From NCBI RefSeq assembly GCF_001625305.1, contig NW_017802824.1, positions 629,174 through 693,173 on the forward strand: a stretch of 64,000 bases of DNA. Direction: 5' to 3'. Source of the DNA: Branchiostoma belcheri (lineage: Eukaryota > Chordata > Leptocardii > Amphioxiformes > Branchiostomatidae). A program made the position numbers and the translations under genes. Of this stretch, positions 63,200 to 64,000 are shown one piece after another; positions within the stretch are counted from its first letter, which is position 1, and every line of letters begins with the position of its first letter. The notes under the pieces were generated by a model. The model saw only the letters and a list, made by a program, of their open reading frames with translations, was not told where the DNA came from and searched no databases.

Positions 63200-64000
63200 T
63201 TACAGAGCAGCTGCTCATCGTCACAGTTATTTTGCCCGAACAATCCCCAAACGAGGGGCCATTATGAGAAGGAAATCATCATTTTACTACTTGGAAAAAA
63301 CGACTTCATCTTGGAAAGGAGGTCTCGTAATAATGCATCTTGCATTACCTTACTACATTATCTGTAAAATGTCTGTTTGTTTGAACCATTCTTTGTTCAT
63401 GAGGAGCTTTTTATTAAGGTCATGAGGGAAGAAGGTAAGGGTCACACAAAATATATCAAAAAGAAAACGTTTACAGAATTTAAAGTCTTGATAAACCCAT
63501 GCACATATTTTTCGCATACACGATACAAAAATACATATAAGTGTGAGAGCTTGTTTGTCGTATGCAAAACAATGCTGTTCAGGCTATGTTATTTAAGCTA
63601 GCTTTAATCGTTGTGCATATAAGTACATGTAAGTAGCCTATGTGTAGATTGTTGTTAAGATTGTTATTGTTAAACTGCTATTTAAGCGGTTTGTTGTTGT
63701 ATATAATTGTAGCTATTAAGTTTGTAATTATTTATATTATATCTTCTAAATGTAAAAGACTCCAGGAAGACTAGTAAACAATCTTTGTATTACAATGAAG
63801 ATAAACATAAACATAAGCTTTACGGTTTCTGCCGGGTGCCACAGTGACATTTTTTATTTTCACGTGTGTTATTGTAATCAATTAAAATACTTCAAAGCAC
63901 TGAACCATTGAGAGGTATGAAAATATATCGTCGATTTATGATTCAATACACCTATACATGTCCATTACCTCTATACCAGGCCTGCTCTATACCTAGGCTT
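63200..64000. other. No gene recognised
   Basis: AT-rich sequence with only short frames; repeated TTGTTGTT and TATTTAAG words near 63640-63700. Confidence 0.45.

Overview
The window looks like invertebrate deuterostome nuclear DNA, most likely a lancelet (Branchiostoma). This is an inference: it rests on a vertebrate-style, many-exon, phase-1 immunoglobulin-superfamily gene, dense short non-autonomous DNA transposons, Penelope-like and LINE remnants, tRNA-derived SINEs and polymorphic-looking tandem repeats. No bacterial-type gene, operon or CRISPR array is present, and two 20-N assembly gaps (854-873 and 50185-50204) mark it as a scaffold.

One protein-coding gene can be supported. It lies on the minus strand, from the ATG at 45142 to a proposed stop at 18586, in 12 coding exons. 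Splice phases agree at every junction (1,1,2,1,1,1,1,2,1,0,2) and the joined frame is 2157 nt (718 residues plus stop). The protein has a signal peptide, five Ig domains, one membrane span near residues 516-540 and a cytoplasmic tail of about 180 residues. This is the plan of the Kirre/roughest/Kirrel (irre cell recognition) adhesion family, with some nectin/CADM resemblance. Exons 1-7 are secure, exons 8-11 are well supported and exon 12 is tentative. Intron 1 is 12 kb.

Region by region: 1-18.5 kb, downstream of the gene, is repeat country. It holds a simple-repeat-bearing dispersed family (126-402, 874-1143, 2430-2690), a Penelope-like element with inverted terminal copies (1337-2207), a smaller Penelope-like element (10981-11358), an 84-bp tandem array (10133-10720), two LINE 3' ends (11400-12795) and several MITEs. 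18.6-45.1 kb is the Ig gene, whose introns carry MITEs, foldbacks, SINEs, a perfect 57-bp-arm palindrome and Penelope-like terminal repeats. 45.4-64 kb, upstream of the gene, has no recognisable gene. It is relatively repeat-poor to 54 kb and could hold regulatory DNA, then carries a MITE pair, a LINE 3' end and several local duplications.

The most interesting shared signal is a small RNA-fold motif in the Penelope-like terminal repeats: CTGANGA, one A, a perfect 6-bp stem, GAA, a self-complementary tetramer (ACGT or AATT), then a C or T. It resembles the minimal hammerhead ribozymes known from Penelope-like elements. Three unrelated copies keep the whole layout and at least three more show decayed versions.
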